Part shown: positions 1 to 7,256 of the stretch, piece after piece
Layout of the letters: the number at the start of each line of letters is the position of its first letter
Position numbering within the stretch: the first letter of the stretch is position 1
Origin: Bacillota bacterium
Lineage (GTDB): Bacteria > Bacillota > Sulfobacillia > RBS10-35
Direction: 5' to 3'
Length of the DNA stretch: 10,625 nt
Assembly (NCBI GenBank): GCA_029960865.1
Contig: JASBVX010000029.1
Coordinates: 1-10,625, forward strand
Notes under the pieces: generated by a model
Database searches by the model: none
Seen by the model: only the letters and a program-made list of their open reading frames with translations
What the model was told of the DNA's origin: nothing
Made by a program: the position numbers and the translations under genes

Positions 1-524
1 ACCCATTTCTTCAAGGTGGCCAGGGCCAGGGGAAGGTCCCCCTCCCCCTGGAACGCCAGGGCCAGGAGGACATCAGGAGCCTGGGGGGATAGGGCGATGG
101 CCGGCAACAGCTGAGGATCCCACCCCGGAAGGGCAGAAAGGCGCCGGGAGAGGCCGGTCACCTCCTCCCAGGTGGAAGGAAGGGCCGCCTCCACCCGCCC
201 CCGGTATAAGAGAAGGTAAGGGTCATCGTCCAGGGGAAGGAGGGTGAAGGTTCCCTGAAGCAAGGCCTCTTCCGGGAGGGAAGCCTCCACCGCCAAGTCG
301 GCATCCTCCGTCCCCGGCGGCACCATTTCCACGTACAGGGGGAGCTTTGTTTCCGCTGCCAGCTGCGCCATAAGCCGCTGCCAGACCATCTCTTCTGTGG
401 GCGTAAAATCGGCGGCCACCCGAAGGGTAGCCACGGCGGGAGGCATGGCGGGAATTGCCGGCAGCGGCCGCTGGCACCCGGCCAGGAGGACCAGGAGCAA
501 ACCGGCCCAAAGGTACCGTTTCAA
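1..524 (-). CDS. Partial lipoprotein resembling an extracellular solute-binding protein
   Basis: The reading frame starts with TTG at 524-522 and runs off the left edge, leaving 174 visible residues. The N-terminus (KRYLWAGLLLVLLAGC) is a lipoprotein signal peptide with lipobox L14-A15-G16 and Cys17 as the predicted lipidation site, so the product should be membrane-anchored on the outer face. After a short linker, a segment beginning TLRVAADFTPTEEMVWQRL and a later P-S-T-W-E-E stretch (about residues 118-123) resemble ABC-type solute-binding proteins, where a P-x-TW-(D/E)-E motif is common. That resemblance is suggestive, not decisive. The TTG start overlaps the stop of the HD gene (TTGA, 521-524), with a purine-rich GGGGAAGGG about 7 bases upstream, so translation is probably coupled to the HD gene. 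No permease or ATPase gene is visible, though one could lie beyond the edge. The substrate is unknown. Confidence 0.8.
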   Translation of the reverse strand, partial: MKRYLWAGLLLVLLAGCQRPLPAIPAMPPAVATLRVAADFTPTEEMVWQRLMAQLAAETKLPLYVEMVPPGTEDADLAVEASLPEEALLQGTFTLLPLDDDPYLLLYRGRVEAALPSTWEEVTGLSRRLSALPGWDPQLLPAIALSPQAPDVLLALAFQGEGDLPLALATLKKW

Positions 525-1861
525 GAAAAAGCCCTTCCCCTGATGGTCTCCCTCATCTCCGGAGCTGCCAAGAGCTGGGCCGTCTTGGCCTGGCGCTCGA
601 AGTTGCGGGAAAGGTTGGGGGCCACCAGGGAAATCTCGGGCTGGGCCGTCGTTCCCACCACTTGTCCGCCTAGCCGGTCCAGGACCGGCACCTCGAAGAA
701 GAGCTCCTTTCCCTGCCCAGCCACATCGAAGATAAGAGCCGAGCGAGGAAGCCCCAGGGCAAGGCTGGCCTCCAGCCCCAGGCGATAACGCTCCCACGCG
801 TCCCCCAAAAGGGCCTGGCGAAATAGGTCCCTCATGGAAGATTCCACCCGCCCCTCCTCCACATCGGCCATGGTGGCGCTGGCGACCCGGCGGTAGAGGG
901 GTCGGCCCGGCATCAGAAGCCGCTCTACCATCCGGCGACCTTCAGGGGTGGTGCCTTCTCGGATCTTTTGCAACGCTTCCCCATCATCCAAGGCGAGAAG
1001 CTCATCTCCGGAAAAGAGCCGGTGGGCCATCCCGTCCATGACGGCCCAGCGGAGCATGGCTTGGGCCGCCCGCACCGTATGGTGCCAATAGACTTCCCGG
1101 TACATGAGGTAAGAAGCAAAGATGACCGTTTCCACCGCCGAGACCCCTTTGCGGGTCACGGCCAGGCGGCTACCGTCGGGAACGAAGTCCACGGCATGGA
1201 GGAGGCGCTCCATGTCGATCACCTGGCCATAGGGCACCCCGACATGGTTGGAGTCGCGAAAGAGATAGTCCAGCCGATCGGGGTTGAGGGCTCCCGAGAG
1301 AAGTTCCGTCAGGCGGCGGCCTTCTTCGTCTTGAGGAGGGTTGTCCTCATCGATGATGTCGGCGATGCGGGCGGGTTCGATTCCCCAATCGCTGCGCAGG
1401 CGATCGGCCAGCTCTTCATCGGCCAGGATCAGATCCCGGGCATGCTGGTCATGGCGGCGGGCCCGGCCTTTATCATCGGAGGGAAGTTCCTCCAGGGTGT
1501 GGGAAAAGGGGTAATGGCCCACATCGTGGAGAAGGGCGGCGCAGAGAAAAGTGGCCACCGATTGGGGACTGAGGAAGTCCCTCCCCCTGCGGTGGAGGAG
1601 CTGGACCAAAAGGGTGCGGGCCATCTCGTAGGTCCCCAGGGAATGTTCGAAGCGGCTATGGGTGGCCCCAGGATAGACCAGGTGGGCCAGCCCCAGCTGC
1701 CGGATGCCCCGCAGGCGCTGGAGGGTGCGGGTATCCAGCAAGCGCCGCAGCCGCGGGGTGGTGCCGATATTGCCGGTATGGGGGATGCGGATGGGTGGGA
1801 GCCCCGCCAGAGTCCCCCCCAGTTCCGGCACTTCCCGCAAGGTCTGCGCCTCCAGATCCAT
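521..1861 (-). CDS. HD-domain phosphohydrolase (COG1078 / SAMHD1-like family)
   Basis: Cytosolic metal-dependent phosphohydrolase of about 446 residues; relatives act on (d)NTPs or other nucleotides, and the substrate here is not known. The N-terminal part matches the COG1078 signature: DTRTLQRLRGIRQLGLAHLV, then GATHSRFEHSLG, then LLHDVGHYPFSHTLE. Numbering from the ATG at 1861, the metal ligands are H68, H112-D113 and D195 (in NPDRLDYLFRDS), giving an intact H...HD...D site. A later YREVYWHHTVRAAQAML stretch (about residues 250-266) is also typical of the family. The length is normal for COG1078 proteins (roughly 400-480 residues). The start is uncertain: ATG at 1861 lies 2 bases after the protease stop, TTG at 1867 would make a TTGA overlap, and ATG at 1894 would overlap the protease by 31 bases. 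None has a clear Shine-Dalgarno, so coupling to the upstream gene is likely. The stop overlaps the next gene's TTG. Confidence 0.95.
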   Translation of the reverse strand: MDLEAQTLREVPELGGTLAGLPPIRIPHTGNIGTTPRLRRLLDTRTLQRLRGIRQLGLAHLVYPGATHSRFEHSLGTYEMARTLLVQLLHRRGRDFLSPQSVATFLCAALLHDVGHYPFSHTLEELPSDDKGRARRHDQHARDLILADEELADRLRSDWGIEPARIADIIDEDNPPQDEEGRRLTELLSGALNPDRLDYLFRDSNHVGVPYGQVIDMERLLHAVDFVPDGSRLAVTRKGVSAVETVIFASYLMYREVYWHHTVRAAQAMLRWAVMDGMAHRLFSGDELLALDDGEALQKIREGTTPEGRRMVERLLMPGRPLYRRVASATMADVEEGRVESSMRDLFRQALLGDAWERYRLGLEASLALGLPRSALIFDVAGQGKELFFEVPVLDRLGGQVVGTTAQPEISLVAPNLSRNFERQAKTAQLLAAPEMRETIRGRAFS

Positions 1862-1863
1862 GG

Positions 1864-3267
1864 TCAATCGCCGGCCCGGAGGGCAGCCGGCCATTTGAGG
1901 GCCGGCTGGCCCTGCAACAGGCGGTAAAAGGCGGCTTTCAACCAGGGGTCATCCCCGGTCACCTCGTCGAAATGCTCATCCCGGGCTTTTTGCAGGGCAG
2001 GCAGCACCTCGGCGGAAGTCAGGTGGCGATCCCAGGCAAAGAGGGAAAGAGCGTGGAGGGTACTGTCGCCCACCGTCCCAGCGGGGTCGTTCACCGGGTA
2101 ACCGAGGAGCCGCAAGGCTTCCTGCACCGCCAGGATCCCTGGTCCCTTCTGGCCATATTCCGCGGAAGCCGGGAGATCGGAGAAGGGATACTCCTTGGGC
2201 AAATCCTCTTCCCCCACGTCGGGCATCAGCCCCTGGCCGTCGATCAGACGGCCGGAAGGGGTGAGATAGTGGGCGACGGTGATCTTCAGGTAGGCATCCC
2301 CCGTGAGGGGTTCCAGGCGCTGGACGGTGCCCTTGCCAAAGGTTCTCTCCCCGTACAGCGGGGCCCCCGCATCTTGGAGGGCTCCCGCCACGATTTCCGC
2401 CGCGCTGGCGCTCCCCCCGTTGATCAGAACCGATACCGGGATGGGCCGGCCCGAGGACGGATGACTCAAAGGCGTCAGCTCTCCCTTGGCATCCTGCATG
2501 TACACCACCGGTCCCCCGGGAAGAAGGGAGCCGGCCACCTCCACGGCGGCATCCACATACCCACCGGGGTTATTGCGCACATCCAAGATGAGTCCCCGCA
2601 GGCCTCGCTCCTTGAGGCGCTGGAGCTGCCGCTGGAACATGGTCCCGGTGTTCTCGTTGAACTGGTCGATCCGCATGAGGAAGATGCCGTCCCCCAGGGA
2701 TTTCACTTCCACCGACGGCATCTCCAGGCGGGCCCGGGTCAGCCCCACCGTGTGGCGCTGCCCCTCCCGTTCGTAGGTGACGGTAACCCGGGTGCCGGCC
2801 TCGCCCCGCAGGAGCCCCCCCACTATCTCCAAAGGAAGGTCCTTGAGGTCGCGGTCGTCCACCCGGACCAAAAGGTCACCGGGATGAAGGCCTGCCCTTT
2901 CCGCCGGCCCCCCTTCCACCAGGGACTGCACCTGAGGCCCTTTTTCCGTCAGGATCAGCACAATCCCTACCCCTTCGTACTCGCCGCTGAGGCTGTCGAC
3001 GAAGTACTGGGCTTCGTCCGGGGAAAAATAGACGGTGTAGGAGTCCCCCAACGTGCGCAGGAGGGCGCGGATGGCGGCATCGGAGAGTTCTTCCGGCTTC
3101 AGGGGGCTGCCCGGCCCCGCATATTCTTTCAGGAGAAGCCGGTAGACTTCCAGCAAGCGGGCTTCCCCGGGATCGGCGGGCGGCGTTTGCGCCCCGGCGG
3201 GTATGCTGAGGATCCAGACCCAGAGGAGGAGAAGGATCACAACGGCGGATTTGGAGGGCCAGCGCAA
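1864..3267 (-). CDS. S41 carboxyl-terminal processing protease with PDZ domain and C-terminal PG-binding-like extension
   Basis: Secreted or membrane-anchored serine protease of the CtpA/CtpB (Prc-like) family, cleaving non-polar C-termini of proteins outside the membrane. Numbering from the TTG at 3267 (467 aa): membrane anchor or signal peptide at residues 8-26, helical N-domain 35-90 with the family motif GDSYTVYFSPDEA, PDZ domain about 97-175 (EYEGVGI, AERAGLHPGD), and S41 catalytic core about 190-350. The catalytic set is Ser288 in GGSASAAEI, Lys312 in FGKGTVQ and Gln316. The Ser-Lys spacing is 24, one shorter than the 25 I recall for CtpB. Residues 375-425 (GPGILAVQEALRLLGY...) resemble a PG_binding_1 repeat, suggesting wall association. 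TTG 3267 is preferred over GTG 3333 because GAGGTG lies 7 bases upstream. The gene ends 2 bases before the HD gene. Confidence 0.95.
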   Translation of the reverse strand: MRWPSKSAVVILLLLWVWILSIPAGAQTPPADPGEARLLEVYRLLLKEYAGPGSPLKPEELSDAAIRALLRTLGDSYTVYFSPDEAQYFVDSLSGEYEGVGIVLILTEKGPQVQSLVEGGPAERAGLHPGDLLVRVDDRDLKDLPLEIVGGLLRGEAGTRVTVTYEREGQRHTVGLTRARLEMPSVEVKSLGDGIFLMRIDQFNENTGTMFQRQLQRLKERGLRGLILDVRNNPGGYVDAAVEVAGSLLPGGPVVYMQDAKGELTPLSHPSSGRPIPVSVLINGGSASAAEIVAGALQDAGAPLYGERTFGKGTVQRLEPLTGDAYLKITVAHYLTPSGRLIDGQGLMPDVGEEDLPKEYPFSDLPASAEYGQKGPGILAVQEALRLLGYPVNDPAGTVGDSTLHALSLFAWDRHLTSAEVLPALQKARDEHFDEVTGDDPWLKAAFYRLLQGQPALKWPAALRAGD

Positions 3268-3274
3268 GGGACAG

Positions 3275-3280
3275 CACCTC
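3275..3280 (-). promoter_or_regulatory. Shine-Dalgarno deciding the protease TTG start
   Basis: On the minus strand these bases read GAGGTG, a perfect six-base match to the anti-Shine-Dalgarno complement, placed 7 bases before TTG 3267. No equally good site precedes the alternative GTG at 3333, and the nearby ATG at 3289 is in another frame. This is the main reason for choosing the shorter protease start. Confidence 0.55.
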
Positions 3281-3291
3281 TTTCGGCATTT

Positions 3292-3310
3292 CCTTTCCCT
3301 TTCGGGAAGG
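3292..3310 (-). other. Leader stem-loop with GNRA tetraloop upstream of the protease gene
   Basis: In the 67-base gap between the EamA stop and the protease start, the minus strand reads CCTTCCC-GAAA-GGGAAAGG. This folds into a 7-bp stem with one bulged A and a GAAA tetraloop of the GNRA class. No run of T follows on the minus strand, so it does not look like a rho-independent terminator. It could protect or mark a processed mRNA 5' end, or tune access to the protease ribosome binding site about 12 bases downstream. This role is inferred only. Confidence 0.4.
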
Positions 3311-3334
3311 GGAGTCGTCTTTCCTCCCTTCACT

Positions 3335-3763
3335 TTAACCGCCCATGGCCACCAAGAGGATGCCCCCCGCCACCAAGAGGGCGCCCAAGGCTTGGAGAAA
3401 GGTGTATCCTTCGTGCAAAAAGAGGCTGGCCAGGCCCACCGTCAGAACCGGCGACACGGAAAGGGCGATGGCGGCCACCCCTGCCGTGCCGTGCTTCAAG
3501 GCGAGAAAATAGAAGAGGTCCCCCACCAGGGTGGCCAGGAGAGCTTCCAATGCCAGGTAGAACCAAGCTTTGGGGCTGATGGCCGCCACTGCCCCCATCC
3601 GCCCGGCCCCAATGGCCCAGACCAGAATGGCTGACATGGTGACGAAGCTTCGGGCGATGAGGCCATCGACGGGATCGATGCCCCTTAGCCCCAGCTTTCC
3701 GAAGATGGGGGCCAGCCCCCAACAAAGGGCCCCCAAAACGCCCAGAAGCCAGGGGTTTCTCAT
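3335..3763 (-). CDS. Half-size EamA/DMT-superfamily membrane protein
   Basis: Integral membrane protein of 142 residues with five predicted helices, at about residues 5-24, 36-53, 67-88, 92-113 and 121-140. The sequence has typical EamA features: a Trp/Gly-rich first helix (GALCWGLAPIFGKLGL), a second segment DPVDGLIARSF, and a final hydrophobic helix rich in Gly/Ala/Leu after LHEGYTF. Full-length EamA transporters carry two such repeats (about 290-300 aa). This is a single repeat, like the small COG2510-type proteins, and would need to dimerise. The family exports or exchanges small metabolites; the substrate cannot be predicted. ATG 3763 overlaps the VanW stop as ATGA, with GGAG 8 bases upstream, so the longer frame starting at 3844 inside the VanW gene is unlikely. 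Its position between VanW and a wall protease suggests an envelope-related role, by inference. Confidence 0.9.
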   Translation of the reverse strand: MRNPWLLGVLGALCWGLAPIFGKLGLRGIDPVDGLIARSFVTMSAILVWAIGAGRMGAVAAISPKAWFYLALEALLATLVGDLFYFLALKHGTAGVAAIALSVSPVLTVGLASLFLHEGYTFLQALGALLVAGGILLVAMGG

Positions 3764-4674
3764 GGTCCATACTCCACGATGCCGGCCAGGGGCCGGTAGT
3801 GGTCGATGCCGAGAAAGCGGGTCTCGGCCGGCAGGCCGGGCCATTTTTCCGTAACCCAGCTGCGGACGGTGAAGCCCGGAATCTGATCCCCGATGCGCCG
3901 CTCTTCCCCTTTCGGAAGAAGGGGATTGGGCAAGCGCACGTCTTTGGAGGGGACGATGCCGACGATCTCATGATGCCAGCTGATCTGGGGAGGGTCATAC
4001 GCCCCATAGATGGCGATGGTCAGGGTGCGGTCCCGGTGCTGGGCCCACAGGACCAGGGGCATGGGCTGGGAATTCTTGAAGCGAAAGTCCAGGGCACCCC
4101 AGGCGATGGTGGCATCCCTTCCCGGCGGGACGTAGGGGACGGGCATCCCGTGGGGATTGCGTTCGACCACCTGGAGGCCTGCCAAGATCACGGCATTGTA
4201 GAGGGTCGTGGAGATTTTGCAGACACCACCCCCTAGGGAAGGGACCACCCGGTGGCCCACATAGGAAGGACCATCCCGGTAGCCCCGCTCCGCGGTGAAA
4301 GGTCCGATGGCCCTCAGGGTGGAAAAGACCTGGCCGGGCGGGATGACCTTTCCCTGGAGGTAGCGGGCAGCCTCGGCGATGTTGTGCTCTTCCTCCAAAA
4401 GGGGATGGAGGAGGGTGGTGCGAAAAGCCCCCACCACCCGATAGGCTCCTGTTTCCTGCAGAAGCCTTTTGAGCTCCTGGGGCGGATCAGCTTCCCAAGG
4501 GATGAGCCAGGGTGGGGCGCTCTCGTAAAGTTGGGGATCGGGAAATCCGGGAGGGTCGCACTGGGACCTTTCGCCGCCGGCTAGAGCCGGGAGGATGGCA
4601 GGCATGGCTTCCTGCCGGGATAGGAAAGGGACGATGGCCAGAACTAGAACGCCGCCCCAATACAGAAGGAACAA
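3760..4674 (-). CDS. VanW family protein, secreted or membrane-anchored
   Basis: Protein of 304 residues carrying the VanW domain (about residues 75-220), first named from vancomycin-resistance clusters but widespread in Bacillota without resistance; its biochemical role is still unclear. Diagnostic segments are HNIAEAARYLQGKVIPPGQVFS, a central GGGVCKISTTLYNA (from residue 148), then AGLQVVERNPHG and YVPPGRDATI. The N-terminus, FLLYWGGVLVLAIVPFLS, is a signal peptide or single anchor, placing the domain outside the membrane. It lacks the long G5 or PG-binding modules seen in some relatives. TTG 4674 is the only usable start before an in-frame TAG at 4708-4710 that keeps the signal peptide, though its Shine-Dalgarno is weak. 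It lies 55 bases after the SLH protein gene and overlaps the EamA gene by 4 bases. No vanA/B/H/X-like genes are present, so a resistance role is not supported. Confidence 0.93.
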   Translation of the reverse strand: MFLLYWGGVLVLAIVPFLSRQEAMPAILPALAGGERSQCDPPGFPDPQLYESAPPWLIPWEADPPQELKRLLQETGAYRVVGAFRTTLLHPLLEEEHNIAEAARYLQGKVIPPGQVFSTLRAIGPFTAERGYRDGPSYVGHRVVPSLGGGVCKISTTLYNAVILAGLQVVERNPHGMPVPYVPPGRDATIAWGALDFRFKNSQPMPLVLWAQHRDRTLTIAIYGAYDPPQISWHHEIVGIVPSKDVRLPNPLLPKGEERRIGDQIPGFTVRSWVTEKWPGLPAETRFLGIDHYRPLAGIVEYGP

Positions 4675-4729
4675 CCAAGGTTTCGCCGGCTTCCGGGCGA
4701 TGGAGACCTACCCCCGGGTATCTCTATGC

Positions 4730-7174
4730 CTAGGGGAGCTCCAGGAGACGATCCAGGAGGGCGGCTGCTTCGGCCCGGGAAAGGGGACGCTGCGGCTGGA
4801 GGAGGAGGGTGTTCTGGGGACCCGGTTCACCCCGGAGGACCCCCAGGTTGTAGAAGGTATCCACCCAGCCCAAAGCCTCGGGCGAAAGCCCCGCCAGATC
4901 CACAAAGGGCGGGGTGGCCTTTTGGGCCGGCATCCATCCCCGCAAGTCCGCCAGGCGCTGGAGGTAACGCAGCGCTTCCACGCGCGTGAGGGGCTGATCC
5001 AGCCGCAAAAGGCCCCGGCGGGCATCTTCTTGCGTCACCAGGCCGGCCTGGAGGGCTGCTCCCAGATACCCTTGCTGCACCAGCCACTGGGTCTTGGAGA
5101 GGGGAAGGCCGCCGGTGTCGCCGGGCCGCAGGGGCAGCCCTTGAGCTGCCACCAGCATCTTGATCCATTGGGCCAGGCTGATGGTTTCTTGGGGATGGAA
5201 GAGGCCATCTTCAAAGCCGTGGATGACACCCCTTCGAACCAGATCCCTCACCCAGCCCTCCGACCAGTTCCCTTCGATGTCGGCCAGGTAGGCATAGAAG
5301 GTGAGGACTCCGGAACGGAGGGTGAGGTAACGGCCCACCGCGCCCAGGGTTTGCCGGGCCGCTTCAAGGGGGAGGTAGACTTGCCCCTCTTCCACGCGGG
5401 GAACGGAGGGAAGGCGGAGGGTTACGAGCCCTGCCCCATCGGGCTGCCAGGCCAGCGGCACCCCCACCCGCAGGCCCATCACGAAGTTCCGGTCCCTGGC
5501 CACCGCTCCATACCCATCGTCGGCGGGCACCCAGCGCAGCCCGGCCCCCTCCAAGAGGGAGACCGGGATCCAGTACTGGCCCCCCTGGCTCAGGGCCCTT
5601 CCCGCCTCTTGCCCTTTCCAGGTGCGGATCACAGTCATCTGGGGAGAGGGAGGGTTCCCCACGACGGTGGTGCGCCCGCCCGTGAAGTTGGGCCAGCTGG
5701 CGCTCTGCCCATCGGGCTGCAGGACGGTCAGGACGCTGTCGGGGGTATAACGGCCGTCGGGCAAGGCCACGTCCAGGACGCCGCTTCCGCTGCGAAGGAA
5801 CGGGGCCGGTTTGCCATCCACCAGGACCTGGACCTGGCTCCCATCCCCCGCTAAGACCAGCCGCAGGGCCACCAGGCTGTCTCCCTCGTAAGAACGGTAG
5901 AGGGTCTGGATCCTTGGCTTTTCATAGCGGGCCGTGCGGAACGACCAACGTTCGCTGAAACTCTGGGTCTGGCCGCTGTCCACCAAGTAGCTCCCCTGGA
6001 TTTCCACCTGATACTGGGTGTCGGGCTTGAGGGGGGCTTTAGGGATGAGGGCCACGGCGTTCCCCAAAAGGGTGTAGGCCGGGTCAGTCTTCTGGGGATC
6101 AGGGGCTAGAAGATAGAAGGGGACGTCCTGGTTCCCTGCCTTCAAGGAAGCTTTACCCACCTGCAACTGGCGCACGTGAAGGCTGGGGAACTGCAGAGTG
6201 ATGGGGTATCCCGCCGGGTAGGAGGCGCCGGGGAAGGGGGAAAGGGGATCGGGGATCTCGCCGGAGACAAAACGCAAAGGAACTCCCGTCTGCTGGTCCT
6301 GGGGGTAGCGGATGCGGACGGTGCTCTTCACATCGCGGGCGACCAGGCCCTTTTGCATCAGGACATCCCCCAGTTCCAGCACCGTCACCGGCAAAAGGGA
6401 CTGCCCTTTGCCGGCCCACTCCAGCCCCATGGCCAGCTGGCCAGGGTCCAGGAGGGGCAGGCGATGATAGACGGAAGCCAGCCAGGTGTCGGCCGCTTCC
6501 AAAGGAGGCATGGCAAAGGCCATGTCTTCCCCCACATTTCCGGGATAACCGAACAAGTGGGCCCGATCCCAAGGCTGCACACCCGTAAAGCCAGGCCACC
6601 CGGGGGTTTCGTTGTGGACGGTGAGGTCCAGATTGCTGTAGCGGCTCCCGTTCTCCGCGAAGAAAAGGGCATGGGAGCGGGCCGCATAGAGAAGGGAGGA
6701 GTCCAACTGCAGCGGTTCCAGACCCCCCTGGCGCCGGATGTCATTTACCGTGCGCTGGGCCCATTCCAGAAGGGGTTCCGGGTGCAAAGTCGGCGGCGTT
6801 TGGGGTGAAACGGTAAAGGTCCAGGGGATGTTCTCCTGCAAAGAGCCCAGGGCGATGAAGGCCATGGCGGTATGCCACCCCGTCAGATCCTTGTCCACCT
6901 GGTACCAGATGTAGGGGCCGCTCCTTTGGGCCGGGACCTGAACCCCGTCGAGGCTCATGAAAAAGCGGAAAAGCGAAGGATCTTCCCCTTCGGGGACCAC
7001 CAACCTCAAGGCCATGATAGGCCGGGGAACGGCTACCGTCCCCTGAGGCATGGGAGGAAAGTAGGAGAAGCTCAAAGGCTGGCTCCAGGCCGCCGACGGC
7101 CCGACAGCCTGGCCCCCCAGAAGAAGGGCCAGGAATAGGAACATAGCCAGAAGCCGGCGCTGGCATCCTCTCAC
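4730..7174 (-). CDS. Secreted surface protein: CAP domain, Big-5-like domain, copper amine oxidase N-like domain, three SLH modules
   Basis: Large exported protein of 814 residues (numbered from GTG 7174). Residues 1-31 form a signal peptide (RGCQRR, then FLFLALLLGGQAVGPSAAWSQ). Residues 35-125 are an uncharacterised beta-rich domain. The CAP/SCP domain spans about 133-270, with H168 in RSHAL, H187 in VHNE, the NVGED segment near 213-217, and WLASVYHRLPLLDP near 231-244. A Big-5/SbsA-like Ig fold follows at about 365-416 (ALIPKAPLKPDTQY...SFRTA). A copper amine oxidase N-like substrate-binding domain lies at about 505-630 (YWIPVSLLEGAGLRWV; VYLPLEAARQTLG). Three SLH modules sit at about 631-680, 695-745 and 755-812, and would bind a secondary cell-wall polymer. 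Bacterial CAP function is mostly unknown. The frame stays open to 7339 but that would overlap the divergent GNAT gene; ATG 7144 is another possible start, and no Shine-Dalgarno decides it. It is the first gene of the six-gene unit. Confidence 0.93.
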   Translation of the reverse strand: MRGCQRRLLAMFLFLALLLGGQAVGPSAAWSQPLSFSYFPPMPQGTVAVPRPIMALRLVVPEGEDPSLFRFFMSLDGVQVPAQRSGPYIWYQVDKDLTGWHTAMAFIALGSLQENIPWTFTVSPQTPPTLHPEPLLEWAQRTVNDIRRQGGLEPLQLDSSLLYAARSHALFFAENGSRYSNLDLTVHNETPGWPGFTGVQPWDRAHLFGYPGNVGEDMAFAMPPLEAADTWLASVYHRLPLLDPGQLAMGLEWAGKGQSLLPVTVLELGDVLMQKGLVARDVKSTVRIRYPQDQQTGVPLRFVSGEIPDPLSPFPGASYPAGYPITLQFPSLHVRQLQVGKASLKAGNQDVPFYLLAPDPQKTDPAYTLLGNAVALIPKAPLKPDTQYQVEIQGSYLVDSGQTQSFSERWSFRTARYEKPRIQTLYRSYEGDSLVALRLVLAGDGSQVQVLVDGKPAPFLRSGSGVLDVALPDGRYTPDSVLTVLQPDGQSASWPNFTGGRTTVVGNPPSPQMTVIRTWKGQEAGRALSQGGQYWIPVSLLEGAGLRWVPADDGYGAVARDRNFVMGLRVGVPLAWQPDGAGLVTLRLPSVPRVEEGQVYLPLEAARQTLGAVGRYLTLRSGVLTFYAYLADIEGNWSEGWVRDLVRRGVIHGFEDGLFHPQETISLAQWIKMLVAAQGLPLRPGDTGGLPLSKTQWLVQQGYLGAALQAGLVTQEDARRGLLRLDQPLTRVEALRYLQRLADLRGWMPAQKATPPFVDLAGLSPEALGWVDTFYNLGVLRGEPGPQNTLLLQPQRPLSRAEAAALLDRLLELP

Positions 7175-7256
7175 ATGGAAACCATACCATAGCCCTCCGC
7201 TTTCGGTGGGGCGGCGGTGAAGGTCGTAGACTATTGCCAGGAGACGAGGTCGTATC

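Noticed and set aside
968..1927. 319-codon open frame on the plus strand.
   Set aside because: It is antisense to the HD phosphohydrolase, which carries an intact H...HD...D site. No motif or ribosome binding site supports the plus frame.
1795..3579. 594-codon open frame on the plus strand.
   Set aside because: It is antisense to the protease gene, whose PDZ and catalytic Ser/Lys motifs are unambiguous. The plus-strand translation is Gly/Pro/His/Gln rich with no recognisable domain, as expected for a shadow frame in GC-rich DNA.
3760..4674. Glycopeptide resistance cluster suggested by VanW.
   Set aside because: No ligase, dehydrogenase, dipeptidase or sensor/regulator genes of the van type are present. 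VanW proteins are common in Bacillota without resistance.
4675..4729. Weak imperfect stems in the gap between the SLH protein and VanW genes (GAGATACC... / ...GGTCTC).
   Set aside because: Pairing needs bulges or a 2-base loop and there is no T run, so I do not call a terminator; co-transcription remains more likely.
4595..5854. 419-codon open frame on the plus strand.
   Set aside because: It is antisense to the SLH and CuAO-N part of the surface protein. The composition is typical of a shadow frame.
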